From: Salvelinus alpinus
Lineage: Eukaryota; Chordata; Actinopteri; Salmoniformes; Salmonidae
Length of the DNA: 64,000 nucleotides
NCBI RefSeq assembly: GCF_045679555.1
Contig: NC_092094.1
Span: 36,410,430-36,474,429 of the forward strand
Direction of reading: 5' to 3'
Shown: piece after piece, positions 13,301 to 23,174 of the stretch
Numbering within the stretch: the first letter of the stretch is position 1
How the letters are laid out: the number at the start of each line of letters is the position of its first letter
The notes under the pieces: model-generated
Databases searched by the model: none
Told to the model about the DNA's origin: nothing
What the model saw: only the letters and a program-made list of their open reading frames with translations
Made by a program: the position numbers and the translations under genes

Positions 13301-16300
13301 AGGCAGAGCTAAGCGATTTCCACTAGATTGGCCAGTGGCAAAGTAAAAATTGTCTTTAAATACTAAAAATTAATGAAAACAAAAATTAGATTTTTGGTCT
13401 TTATTCAAGATCAGTGTTAGGCATAATGTTATCAGCGTGGTTAGGTTTCAAATCAGATGATTGTATGACTGTGCCAGCTATTGATTACCCTGCAGAGCTT
13501 CCTCCAGTACATGAGTCATCCCAACAAATGCCAACCTGCATTAGCGGAGCAAAGAAATTCGGTCCGTGCTATAACAGAATCCTTGGGATGTCCCACCCCC
13601 CAGGTTCCAATAGGCGACAAGATATTAATGTATCATGAAATTAGTGTGGATATTTAACCCGTGGAAGCGTTTTAATCCGTTGACTGAATGGGAGCTGAAA
13701 ATTATGCGTTTTCTACTCTGCTAGTCTCGGGGAGAAATAACGAGTCCTCATTGTTCGAGACCGAGTCAAGACCAAGTTAAAAACCAAGACAAGACCGAGA
13801 CACTCAATATGTGGTCTCGAGAGCGGACTCGAGACACACAACACTGGTATACAGAAGGATATTTGCCATGTTCAGTCTATCTATAATAATGGAGAATTAC
13901 TGTACATAACATAGTTCATCCGATCAGATCTCTCAATTACCCTGGTGAAAAGGTTATTAATTAGGTGATACTAAGACATACATATACATAAACAATTGTA
14001 CATAGTGTACGTAAGTTAATTCAATGTAATATTCCTTACCTTTAGGAACAGCCAGTACTTGTGTAGCTAGTGCTGTGGGAGCTAAACCTTCCTTCATCAC
14101 TTTGATTGGGACATGCCATGTATAACTAATGAAAGAGATAAATTCATCAAAATCAATGGCATACTCTTATGACCTACAGCCATTGATATTTACATATGCG
14201 AATAAAATGCTTCAATGTAGGCCTAATTCATTACAATGTCATCCAATTTAAAGGATAATAATATAGTAACGTCTTATTTGAAATATACATGAGAACAGCG
14301 TCATAATATTGTCATAAACATGTCATAACTGAATGTTAAGGCAGTGTCATTTTGCATGTATTAGAAACAGTTATGACAGGTGTTTGGACATATGTTGATT
14401 TTTTTTTACAATTTAAGATACAATTTTTCAAGTTACGCAACATAAACTGGGGGGCTATATAAGCATCTAATTCTACATGATCGTTGGTTCAGGAAATCTC
14501 TTCCATTTGTTTTCTCTCTCTGTGGTGTTTCTTGGAATTACTTGTAGTCAGATGGTTGAATTAGGAGGAAATGATCTTGAGAAACGTCCCCAGTGGTGGT
14601 GTTGATGGTGATGACTGGGTAGCCCATTTGCATTGTCCAAGTTGCCATGACTTCAGCAACTTTAATGTGGCTGCCGTCGTTGTCCACCGCCTAGAAAGTT
14701 CTTGTCATTAGCATTTTAGACCATGTATTCATACCGCTAAAGCATTCTATACTTTTTACGTGCTTGAAAGCACAGAAATACATATATATGAGTTTTGTGT
14801 TAATAGGCCTAGTAAAACTACTGTATCATATTTTACCTCCTGTAAATATTCCCACAGGTCCTTGTGTACAGCATTACTATACTGGAAAGCCTGAAGGTAT
14901 TTCTGAAACAATTTGAAACAATATTATTTACACACACTTAAGAATTGGATAGAAAAATGTAATTGATTATTGATCCACAAAAGGTTCCCATTAGTTTTGA
15001 TACATCCATATGGAAAACAAATATACCACACAATAAGTCATTCTACACCTTTAATGGACAGAGACATATTTTGACTTACTTTCAGACCATCCATAAACAC
15101 CTTATCCTTCAGATAATCTGAAAGCATTCTCAGCACAGCTGCCCCCTGAAGAGTGGAAAGATATGTTCATATTCATAGAGTACATGAACTCCTTGCATCA
15201 CTATATAGAACATTCCTGTACAATGTTAAAAAATAATTTTTTGATATTGTCTCTCTTCCCCCATTGGGCTCGGACCTTGCTGTAGGTGATGGAATCAAAA
15301 AGCTCAGTGATGTCACTAGGAGTTTGAACATCGTCCTCATTAGAGCTTAGAGGATGGGATGAGGCCAACGAATCCACTTGAAATACAGTCTGGATGTCAT
15401 TTAGAACAATCAGATCTTTCTGGAAAAACAAAACATTTGAAACCTCTTCAGAGTGTAACCACAATTTGCCATCGTATGCAATAGATGCAGAACAAATATA
15501 CTGAGAATGGGAAGTCAAATTATTAAATGTTGATGGGGACATACTATGTTCCATTTTGGCTCAATGTGATCCACTCCCATATAGGATATATATGTTGCAA
15601 ATCCCTCATTCAGCCACAGGTCATTCCACCATTTCATTGTCACCAGGTTTCCAAACCACTGAAAAAAATATATAAGTGGTGTTACAGTAAATGCCACTAC
15701 ATTACAAGATCATGTTTTAATGAATTGTAGTTAACTTTACATTATACATCTTTTACTACATTTTGACATACAGTAATTATTAGTTTTCATACCTGATGGG
15801 CAAGCTCATGTGCAATAACTGTGGCAATCCACTCTTTGTTTGATGTGGAAGACACCCCTTCCTCATATAGCAGAGCTGTCTCACGATATGTTACCAAGCC
15901 CCAATTCTCCATGGCACCTGCACTGAAGTCTGGTAGAGCAATCTGATCTAAAATAGATATGAAAGAGGTTATTTTATATTGCATTAGTTGTACATAACCG
16001 TATGCTGTTTGAATACATTTCAGCTGATGATTTAATAGAATTTCACAACATTATCAGTGTTCTTCTTACAATGTTTTAGTCAGGTAATTTATTCAAGTAA
16101 AGAATTGAATTGATTAGATGGATTTGATCAAAATGAATCGTTGAATAGTGATGATATACCCAGGCTTATTTTAGATTGTTATGGTGCAAAAGTGCACATA
16201 CCTAGCTTGCTCAAAGGATAAATCATGCCAAATACTTCTTTACTCTCATAGAACGCCAGTATATTTCCAGTGATATCTGCAGCATATTTTGCATGTCCAG

Positions 16301-19300
16301 CTTTTATGGCCTCTGGTCGAGCATATGTCTTTAACAAACCGAACAGAGAATAAAAAAGTGAGTTTTAGTATCATATCAATATGATTTGGTGAGTAAACAC
16401 ATCTCTACCATGAAAATTAGCAGTGTAGTCTAAACTGAATACATATAAATAGTATGGTGGTTTGCCTGAAATCTAGATGGAATTGCCATTCATTTTTCAT
16501 TTACTACAGTATCAACTTTCTTTGACATGGCTATTGAAATGTTACAAAATACAAGTCATTTTGTTGATATCATATAATACACTATTACAGCTATGATTCA
16601 ACAACTATACATACCTTAATGTCAACTCGTTCATGTTTAGAACCTATGAAATCAAAATCAGACACTGTGAAAGCTAAGAGGTATGTTGACATTTTCTTAG
16701 TTGTTTGAAAGCCAGTGACTTCCCAGGTCTCTCCATCGATATCCACAAGGGTTCTATCTAAAAGTAAAAAAACAAAATACTTACTGATTACTTTGACTTT
16801 GAAAGTAAGAAAGAAAATAGCTTTGTTTTGACACAATCTACAGCAAATAGCAGACTCAATGTAAGCAAAAATAATAGGAACAGTATATGCATGCATTAGC
16901 CTCATAATTTGTGAATTAATAGCTACAGTAGGTGACACATTTTCATGGGAATATCAATCAGTATTCTAAAAGGTGTCATCGCGTGACTCCCAAGTTTACT
17001 TTCGATATGATGGTTATTATTTGCGTATAATAGCTTTCCACCACTATTTCTCGCATAATACTGTAATGACCCTGGGTTTATAAACGCGGAAATCGACTCT
17101 GCCGCATGAGCATGCTTTTGCGGCACAGTCGATAGCGCGCCAGACCTCGGTCTAGAAGGTCAAAGGTTCGAGACCTGCTCCCTGCCTGTTTCATTACAAT
17201 ACATTTTACCGACACAAAAAGATCCCATCTTGTCTACCGTATTTCGTTATGTCAACATTTGTAGTTTACAGAAAAATGTGCTGTTTCCATCAGGCCTGTC
17301 TTGGGATTTTTTTAAAATCTGATAAGTACTTTACTCGCATAAAAATATTGGATGGAAACCTGGTTATAGTTTACAAAGTCATGCATATAAAATGATGAAT
17401 TTATTGAGAAGTCATAAGTGTATGTCTATTTTATTGAATATACAGTATAGCCTACATACGGTATGAATGTAAGACACTTTTTGGCCTAGTATGACAATAG
17501 AATGAAATGTGCTTCTCACCTATGGGTTTCCCATTTGCTAGTGCGTGCGTGCCAAACCTATGGATGATAGTGACTTTAAATTCAGCCTTCATGGCTGGCT
17601 CATCGAAACAAGGAAATACTTTCCTGGCATCTGTTGGCTGCATTTGGCTAGTAGCAATGAATCTGTGTGGAAAGTATTTGTTGAAAAATAGGATAAATAT
17701 TACAACTAGAATTGAACAACAGCAATACAATACAGAAAATAATTGCTTGTTAGTTCATTTTGATTTGATTAGCTTTTCAGTTTTTCAAAGTATCCAAGCT
17801 TCCAATGTCTACAGTATGAACTGTGATGGACATTTATTGTGATACAGTACTGTAATTGTAAAGCCAATGAGGAAGTAACAATTTGTGTCAAATGACTGTC
17901 CTGATCTATTCAAGGAATGAGAAGCAAAGCTGTTGCTGAAGTGAACAGAGGAAAAATGTGCAACATTCTCTCAGGGGGTCTTTTTACAATAAACACTTAA
18001 GTGGAGCATATACTGTAAATACGAGCCAGGACTAACAACTGCTGGGTGATTTGATATGTCAAGAAATAAGGAAACATATTCCCATTTCGAGGGACATGTT
18101 GTATTTCCCTAGAAAACATGACACCTTGACACACATGAATATGTGATCGTTACCATGCTGTAGATCAGTGACCTGCTAGTTTACAGACCACTGTGCTTGA
18201 ACAGAGAGCGGACACAACGTTTCTCATGATTTGTATACTATTGTACTCTCATGTTCCCCTAAAAAATGTTTTTTGCTTGCAGCTCGAGCCCCTAATTCTT
18301 ATAAAAGAGACAAAAATAGTTTAATCAGAGGACATGGGAACACACGTCTGTACACGTATCCACTGAAGAGGCCACTTTGGGCTCTTTTTTAAGAAATTGG
18401 AATTCCATCTGCAAGCAAATCATGTTTTTTAGAGAAACGAGAGTACAATAGAATACAAATCATGAGAAACTTTGCGTCCGCTCTCTGTTCAAGCACTGTG
18501 ATCTGTAAACTAGCAGGTCACTGATTTACAGCATGGTAACGATCACATATTCATGTGTGTCAAGGTGTAATGACCAAGTGGTTTCAGAACCATTAATACA
18601 TTGAGGAAGCACTGCATATTAAAAGAGTAAGATACTGCCTTACCTAACCTGTCAGGACTTAAGAGACAGGAACAGAATAATCTTTCATACTATAGACTCC
18701 TACATGTAACCATAAAACAGCCTTCGCCAAAAGGTCTGGATCTAATGACACAGTAGGTCAAAAGGTCTGGACATTTTACAGGTTCAGGAGTTAAGTGTGC
18801 TTCTCTTATAATCAGAGTCGCTGGACAACTATTACCTGTAAATTGCCCATGTGATCATGCCTTTATCATACTGAAAGCTCTATCCAACCAGAGCACTGTT
18901 TAGGGTGGTGGTTGGCGATCAATCCAGTTATGTAATGCAATTGATGTAAACATATATTATCAGATTTGTACAAGTCTTACCTTTCGTCAAGCTCGACGAT
19001 AATTGTTTCATTCCCGAACCACCTGTAAATGGGTTTTCATATAAGAGTCAAATCTATTTTCCATCTCACAGCATTCTTTTCATATTTGTCTGACAACAAA
19101 TAATTTATATTTTTCATTTTTCAGCAGTTATCAAAGAAACACTTACGTTTTAGTGTCATCCTTTGTGCTTGGTTCTTTTTTGTATGAACTCATGTAAAAA
19201 CCAGCCAGATCATCAAGGAGCTCTCCCTCAAATGCAGTAAAGAGACTGTAGTTCCCATCTTCCTCTAAAACACCTTCCAGTCGAATCTCTAAGAAGTTGC

Positions 19301-19736
19301 TTTCATTATTATACAGTATGGTGTTCTTAACGTTGATGGTCTTTTTATTGTCAAGATCTTTCACTGTTACATCAGTCACATTCTGTTTACTGTGAAGGAA
19401 GATAGTTTTGGTTTTCTCCACACATCTAAAATACACAGTGGAGTTTCCAGTGAAGATGAGAGATTGGTTGGTAGCGTTGGTTATAACAGTGTAGAGGCGA
19501 GGCTGTAGGACGATTTCATATCTCTCTGGAATGAGGTTTCCAGGGAGTCTCAGGTTGGGTGGTGGTCCAGTTGGATACAGAATAGTGGCATTAGGTGTTG
19601 GTGGTGGTGTAGGATTTATCTTGATTCTTTCGGTCTCATACACAATCATCATTGTAATTATTCCTCCAATAGATGAGACGGTCATTACCACTGTGGCTAT
19701 GGCCAGAACCTTTGAGATATACACTCCTATGGCCAT
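1387..19736 (-). CDS. anpep: Aminopeptidase N (M1 zinc metallopeptidase), 21 coding exons, 968 aa
   Basis: A type II membrane ectoenzyme that removes N-terminal neutral residues from peptides. Exons read on the minus strand: 19736-19147, 19022-18981, 17662-17520, 16757-16615, 16328-16202, 15947-15793, 15658-15545, 15419-15276, 15145-15080, 14902-14837, 14690-14542, 14125-14040, 5787-5654, 5264-5209, 3405-3258, 3137-3058, 2976-2866, 2623-2456, 2362-2222, 1848-1767, 1548-1387. They sum to 2907 nt with phase kept at every join. Visible features are a short cytoplasmic tail, a signal-anchor at about residues 8-32, a Pro-rich stalk, a GAMEN motif at 359-363, and HELAH at 395-399 with the third zinc ligand in NEGF (E418). 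The spacing and length match human ANPEP (967 aa). Many N-glycosylation sequons are present. The donor after exon 8 is weak (AAG|GTCCGA). Intron 12 is 8.25 kb and filled by nested transposons. Salmonids carry several anpep paralogues, so the exact copy is not resolved. Confidence 0.93.
3433..5041 (+). mobile_element. Sleeping-Beauty-type Tc1/mariner transposon, complete ends, 1609 bp
   Basis: The element starts with CAGTTGAAGTCGGAAGTTTA after TA (3431-3432) and ends with the inverse of that sequence before TA (5042-5043). Each inverted repeat holds an inner copy of the transposase-binding direct repeat (near 3602-3630 and 4817-4843, CAGTGGGTCAGAAGTTTA-like). This is the IR/DR arrangement known for the salmonid elements from which Sleeping Beauty was reconstructed. 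The copy sits in anpep intron 14, antisense to the gene. Confidence 0.95.
3791..4813 (+). pseudogene. Sleeping-Beauty-like Tc1 transposase with one nonsense codon
   Basis: The frame starts at [10 protein letters not shown] and runs 340 codons to the end ...KSNATKY, the same length as known Sleeping-Beauty-type transposases. It holds the paired-like DNA-binding N-terminus, the GRRR AT-hook-like stretch near 59-62, and the catalytic triad contexts WSDET (D153), DNDPKH (D244) and NPIEN (E279). The only visible break is a TAG at codon 223 (4457-4459), and there is no frameshift. The product is therefore truncated before the last two catalytic residues. The near-intact state suggests a fairly recent insertion. 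Confidence 0.92.
7875..11560 (-). mobile_element. L2-clade-like LINE, near full length
   Basis: On the minus strand this has a 5' region of about 580 bp, one long open frame and a 3' tail whose + strand reads ACATTTAAGTCATTTAGCAG at 7888-7907, a terminal sequence widespread in salmonid LINEs. The hAT sequence seems to stop at about 7880 and resume at about 11562 with TTTAGTGTTGTGG, which sets the borders to within roughly 10-20 bp. Low-complexity TAGC-type sequence near 11120-11560 makes the 5' border the less certain one. Confidence 0.8.
8035..10974 (-). CDS. LINE polyprotein, endonuclease plus reverse transcriptase, 979 aa, no visible break
   Basis: This enzyme nicks the target DNA and copies the element's RNA into it. 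The N-terminal part is an APE-type endonuclease with the [21 protein letters not shown] and SDHYLVS boxes (about residues 45-275). A Ser/Pro-rich linker follows. The reverse transcriptase spans about 475-760, with [32 protein letters not shown] and the catalytic YADD at about 699-702. The C-terminal part carries the usual thumb-like region of L2/CR1-type proteins. The ORF is open from 10974 to 8035. I used the first ATG, but the frame may start slightly upstream. No separate ORF1 was seen. It is antisense-neutral host cargo lying in the same orientation as anpep, inside an intron. Confidence 0.9.
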   Translation of the reverse strand: MCLSIPVLSSLHRPYKRFTPRGRCYSNLVVPARTTHVEFQVSGSLWNCRSAANKAEFISAYASLQSLDFLALTETWITTDNTATPTALSSSAHVFSHTPRASGQRGGGTGILISPKWTFSLSPLTHLSIASFEFHAVTVTSPFKLNILIIYRPPGSLGEFINELDALISSFPEDGSPLTVLGDFNLPTSTFDSFLSASFFPLLSSFDLTLSPSPPTHKAGNTLDLIFTRCCSSTNLIATPLQVSDHYLVSFSLSLSSNTSHTAPTRMVSRRPNLRSLSPATLSSSILSSLPSAQTFSNLSPDSASSTLLSSLSASFDSLCPLSSRPARSSPPAPWLDDSLRAHRTGLRAAERKWRKTRLPADLASFHSLLSTFSSSVSAAKANFYHSKFQASASNPRKLFATFSSLLNPPPPPPPSSLSADDFVNHFEKKVDDIRSSFAKSNDTAGSAHTALPCALTSFSPLSPDEISRLVTAGRPTTCPLDPIPSSLLQTISGDLLPYLTSLINSSLTAGYVPSVFKRARVAPLLKKPTLDPSDVNNYRPVSLLSFLSKTLERAVLGQLSCYLSQNDLLDPNQSGFKTSHSTETALLCVTEALRTAKANSLSSALILLDLSAAFDTVNHQILLSTLSELGISGAAHAWIASYLTGRSYQVAWRESVSAPRALTTGVPQGSVLGPLLFSLYTKSLGSVISSHGLSYHCYADDTQLIFSFPPSDNQVVNRISACLADISVWMTDHHLKLNLGKTELLFLPGKDCPFHDLAITVDNSIVSSSQSAKNLGVILDNTLSFSTNIKAVTRSCRFMLYNIRRVRPCLTQEAAQVLIQALVISRLDYCNSLLAGLPACAIKPLQLIQNAAARLVFNFPKFSHVTPLLRSLHWLPVEARIRYKTMVLAYGAVRGTAPPYLQALIRPYTQTRALRSSTSGLLASLPLRKYSSRSAQSKRFAALAPQWWNKLPHDARSAESITTFRRHLKPHLFKEYLG
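11626..13204 (+). mobile_element. Tc1-like transposon (CAGTCGTGGCCAAAAGTTTT family), 1579 bp
   Basis: Left end CAGTCGTGGCCAAAAGTTTT follows TA (11624-11625). The right end is its inverse, with TA at 13205-13206. Both ends continue into subterminal copies of AATATAAATTTTCACAAAG-like sequence. It is inserted in the hAT element, whose sequence resumes directly at CATGCTAAAATCG. Confidence 0.92.
11900..13028 (+). pseudogene. Broken Tc1 transposase
   Basis: A helix-turn-helix region ([20 protein letters not shown]) is followed by a GRPRK hook, [10 protein letters not shown] (first Asp), QHDGAPCHK (second Asp) and NSPDLNPI with the third acidic position. The frame is interrupted by early stops before and after the first helix, a rearranged segment at 12473-12559, a frame change in the 12640-12710 region, and a TAG in place of the Glu codon after NPI at 12840-12842. 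The C-terminus ends KKKGQHCKY at 13028. It cannot make an active enzyme. Confidence 0.85.
17062..17198 (+). repeat. 137-bp element with 8-bp inverted ends and a tRNA-like core
   Basis: It starts TGTAATGA and ends TCATTACA, a perfect 8-bp inversion, and is flanked by ATAC on both sides (17058-17061, 17199-17202). Inside is a 13-bp hairpin with one mismatch (CGACTCTGCCGCA against TGCGGCACAGTCG). After that comes a pol III-like stretch with GGTTCGAGACC, close to the tRNA B box. It could be a MITE or a tRNA-derived SINE. It is not a functional tRNA gene because the cloverleaf arms do not pair well. Confidence 0.5.
18121..18568. repeat. Fold-back element with about 150-165-bp inverted arms
   Basis: The left arm begins ACACCTTGACACACATGAAT at 18121. 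The right arm is its inverse, ending at 18568. The arms stay alignable for about 150-165 bp (including the shared GTTCAAGCACAGTG-like and AGAGAGCGGAC words), with scattered mismatches and small gaps, around a loop of about 120 bp. It lies in anpep intron 2 and has no coding potential. It is most simply a MITE or fold-back DNA element. No clear target-site duplication was found. Confidence 0.75.
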
Positions 19737-19822
19737 GTCCAGTCCTTCTGGAAGAGCCTCCCGTCTCCTGTTGTGTTGGTAAAGCTTGAAACTCAGAACT
19801 GAACTTGAAACAGAACTGAGCT

Positions 19823-19837
19823 GCTTTTAATTGGCTC
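19823..19837 (-). promoter_or_regulatory. CCAAT / TATA-like core promoter of anpep
   Basis: On the minus strand the sequence reads AGAGCCAATTAAAAG, a CCAAT pentamer fused to a TATA-like ATTAAAAG, about 90 nt upstream of the anpep ATG at 19736. That distance suits a short 5' UTR. The assignment is inferred from motif and position only. Confidence 0.35.
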
Positions 19838-19839
19838 TG

Positions 19840-21620
19840 TCTCCATCTGACCTCTCATAAACATGCACACGGCTATGGGCATGTGCTAACCAGTTATTGC
19901 TCATAGATTAAGCATTAACTTGCCATTGCGAGTAAAGAGTAATACTGAAGGAGGTCGATGTTCATTTAAATGAAATCAGTCAGATTGTTCTCCCACACAT
20001 CTGGCATTGGTTATCCTCTCATACCACCAATCCTGGGTTAGGTGAACCTCAAAAGGGAACGATTTGTCTCCCAACCATCCCCAGCTTCTCAATAAGTGCT
20101 GGGTACAAAAAGTGATACTTTATAATGCGTAAGCTCCTCTCAAAAGAAAAATGGCATTTAAGAGCAAGAAAAAAAGCATGTTGGCCCTCTGGTGTCTATG
20201 TTGATCCTCACGGTTCTAAGTAATGATAGAACCAGCTGTGTGGGACAGCAGCAGGCGCTGCAGCCCTCTAAGTCCTCAATAGTTCCCTACTAGTCTTCCA
20301 AACAACGTCGGAGTGTACTGGTGGGTCTGTGTCCCACCAGCACTGGATTACTACGTATTCAGGGAAAATTAGGAGCATGTGTTTGCGCGAGGAGGGTGAG
20401 TTATGGGGAAAGGGATTTTAGCACATTATTATTTGGAATACCCCCCCCCCTTCACCACACATTCTTTACCTCAAGAGAAAAAAATTGAAGAAAACAAAAC
20501 ATTCTGGGAAATTGGGTCTGTGACAAATAGAATTACACTGTAGGAAATGTATTTGCGTGGTAAACCAAGATTCTACAAAAATAGACGCATAGGCCTACTG
20601 TATATAACGTTTATAGATTGAAGTACCTGTAGATGCTTTTATGATAGCAAATCAAAGAAAGCTTGTTAACCCTCAGACTATTTAGAATATTATTGATATA
20701 AACTACTTTGTATCAATACTTGAGATTGTTTTCCTCCTTTACCTGACCAAATAAATCCAAGCATGACAATACCTTGCCAGACATTATGGTACGTGTTTAC
20801 AATGGTTTCCAGTAGTAATTAATGTTTGTATCTAGTCATGGTAGAATGTTGAATGTGCTTGATTCAGAGAATTGAAACAACTTCCTGCTTTTTTTACCAG
20901 TTCATGATCATTGCATAGAATAAAACAAAGTGAAAAGGTTCCCAAGTTTACCGTTAATATATTCTTTGCATTCTGCATTTTAAAAGTTTAAATACTGTAT
21001 TTGGACACCCCCTTATTCAGTGTTGTCTTACTGTGAACAAGGTGTCTTATGTTAAGCTGTGAGAAACATTGCCATTAGGTATTTTATTTCCCATGACAGG
21101 AAAGGCTCACTTTCAACTAACCAACCCTACACTAGTTAATGGTCTTCCTTTAAGTAAAATATCCCTAGGCACATATGCAATCACACATACAGTAAATTAT
21201 GTTCCCTCCACCCCCTTAAATTACAAACAATAGAGCAGCAAACACTGTACATGGGTCCTTTAATGGATCCATATTCTAAAATCACAGCAAAGGAGTTTTA
21301 TATCAACAAAACAGTGGTAAAAAGGAAATGTCAGCATACAATTCAATTACTTGTTGGAATGTCATTAGCCCTCAGTAAATAGGCTTAACAACATTTCTGG
21401 TTACAACCTGATTAACGAGAGCACAGGCATTACTCATTGGCCTTAGATTATGTTTTACAAGTGCAGTTGGAAATACAGGCAAATTGCACCTTTTAAGAGA
21501 AATCTTTAGGGTTAAATGAAAACATGAAGGATAAGGTCGTCTCATGATTAAGGGAGGCACTGCAGCATCACTAATTCCATTCTTGAAATAATTCATATTT
21601 GGATTTACTGTACTCTACAT
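19840..21620. other. Intergenic stretch between anpep and the F-box relic
   Basis: I see no gene here. The only marks are a run of C near 20441-20450 and AT-rich sequence with short frames that resemble nothing. The upstream part presumably carries anpep control sequence. Confidence 0.4.
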
Positions 21621-21627
21621 GTTACAC

Positions 21628-21785
21628 GTATACAAAACATTAAGGACACCGGTTCCTTCCTTGACATAGCTTTCACCTGGATTCACCTGCTCATTCTATG
21701 ATCCCTTATTGAGGTCACTTGTTAAATGCACTTCAATCAATGTAGATGGAAGGGGAGGAGACAGGTTAAATATGGATTTTTAAAT
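21628..21785 (+). mobile_element. Terminal fragment of another Tc1-like family
   Basis: The sequence from TATACAAAACATTAAGGACA through GATCCCTTATTGAGGTCACT to GGAGGAGACAGGTTAAATAT matches my memory of the outer 150 bp of a common salmonid Tc1-like element. The transposase part and the other end are missing. It abuts the 3' side of the F-box relic. Confidence 0.55.
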
Positions 21786-21887
21786 AAGGATCAAAAATCA
21801 AATGTACAATAATTTTGTGCAATGGAATGGTGAGGGAATGAGCTAAAATGTTCCAGCTAACATTGGATTGGAGCCTGAGCATTTCGT

Positions 21888-23005
21888 TTACCAGAGCCAA
21901 CTGTCCAGGTGTTGGAGGCAATAACAGGACTGCTGGAGGATAGACGACAGTTCTCTGGAACTCTGCCCTCTCCAATCAGGAAGCAGTCGCTCATTGTTGA
22001 GGGCCTGTAGATTGGTGGTCCCCTCTCTTAGGACCTGGTACAGACAGGGCCACCTGCTCTGTATCCTAAGCCTGGTTTGACAGTCTAAAGTAATGCCAAG
22101 GGCAATCTTTTTGGCCCTTAGCTCCCGTAATGTTGGCAGATTAAGACTGGAGAAGACTAGACCACGACTAGGTGATACATCCAGGAACTCTAGAGACATG
22201 GACTCCAGCATGTAAGATATGCCAAGGTTTCTGAGTGGCACAAGGATATGAAATGTCAGGGACTTAAGGTTGGGCAGTGACTTGGTCAGGATCTGCAAAG
22301 TGCTTGGGCTCATCCCTTTGAAGACCCCAAAGTACTTGAGTTCAAGGACACGGAGGTGCTGGAACTGAGTGAGGAGTGACACTGATGTCTCAAACCAGTC
22401 AAAGTGCAGGCGCATCTAGGTGATCCGAGGGCAGCTGTGGGACAGTTTGCCCAGTAGTACCTGAAAGTTAGTGAACTGGTCCATCTTGATCTTGGTAATG
22501 TTGTTGTGGTGGGAAATGGAGCCAACCCGCAGGTCCAGTGGCTCCAGTAGTGCGAATGTCTAGTTCAATTCCAGTTGGGTGAGATCCCTGCAGCGGACAT
22601 TTTTTAGAAGGTCAGAGAGAAGCTCCCCCCACTTGTTGCACTGGTCCCCCAGGTCAAAGCTGGCTTTTAGGGTGAGTAGGCTTGCACCACAGGATATGAG
22701 GTGGTGGGTGTAGTGATGAACCCATACCTTCCAAAGTTCAAACTCTCTGTTGGACACCAGCAGTCCTTCCTGTCCAAGGTTGAGCACTCCATGGCGAGAA
22801 AAGTCTGCCACTCTCCAAAGCTTCCCTGATCGCACAAGGCAAATCCAACTGAAGCATACAAGCGCAGAATTTCACTTGTCAACCTCAGGAAGGAAAGCAC
22901 ACGGAGCTGGCATTCCACCGGCAGAAGATTGAAAGGGAAGAAGTCGTCCCCTGCTTTGGCCATTCTTCTTCTACTGACAGGGACAAGCTTCTTCCTTGGG
23001 GACAT
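21888..23005 (-). pseudogene. Decayed single-exon F-box protein gene
   Basis: It starts MSPRKKLVPV at 23005. The F-box reads FFPFNLLPVECQLRVLSFL at about residues 21-40. One base appears lost near 22880, so the F-box frame leaves the family pattern. The following frame continues with ALVCFSW...KLWRVADFSRHG and then a Leu-rich region typical of substrate-binding halves. That frame is cut by TGA (22872-22874) and TAG (22560-22562 and 22416-22418). It then runs open to the stop at 21888. One shift and three stops make it a pseudogene unless the assembly is poor. There are no introns in about 1.1 kb, so it is either a naturally intronless gene or an old retrocopy. The closest F-box subfamily was not identified. 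Confidence 0.75.
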
Positions 23006-23174
23006 GGTGTTGACTGGTGGAGGTCAAAATCCCCACAAGTCTGATATAGGTAGCTATGCAATAAATATTCTGGTCCGGTTCTTCTCAGAGCTGAGAAAGA
23101 GAATCAAATGTTTGTCAGCAATCATCTATAGTATACTAACTATTGTAACTATAACATTAGTCTTAACTTAACAA

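Larger units (their letters stand above)
5906..13846. mobile_element. hAT-type DNA transposon, interrupted by a LINE and a Tc1
   Basis: The ends are CAATGTTGTG (left) and the inverse of CAGTGTTGTG (right), which fit the hAT pattern CAGTGTTG. Both sides are flanked by the same 8-bp sequence GTATACAG (5898-5905 and 13847-13854), the target-site length expected for hAT. Subterminal sequences near both ends are rich in repeated 'GAGACCGAGTCAAGACC'-like words. Once the LINE (about 7875-11560) and the Tc1 (11626-13204) are set aside, about 2.7 kb remains and shows no transposase frame, so this is a non-autonomous or decayed copy. It lies in anpep intron 12. Confidence 0.75.

Noticed and set aside
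17100-17190. Possible tRNA gene
   Set aside because: A B-box-like GGTTCGAGACC is present, but D, anticodon and T stems do not pair as a cloverleaf. It sits inside a short repeat element.
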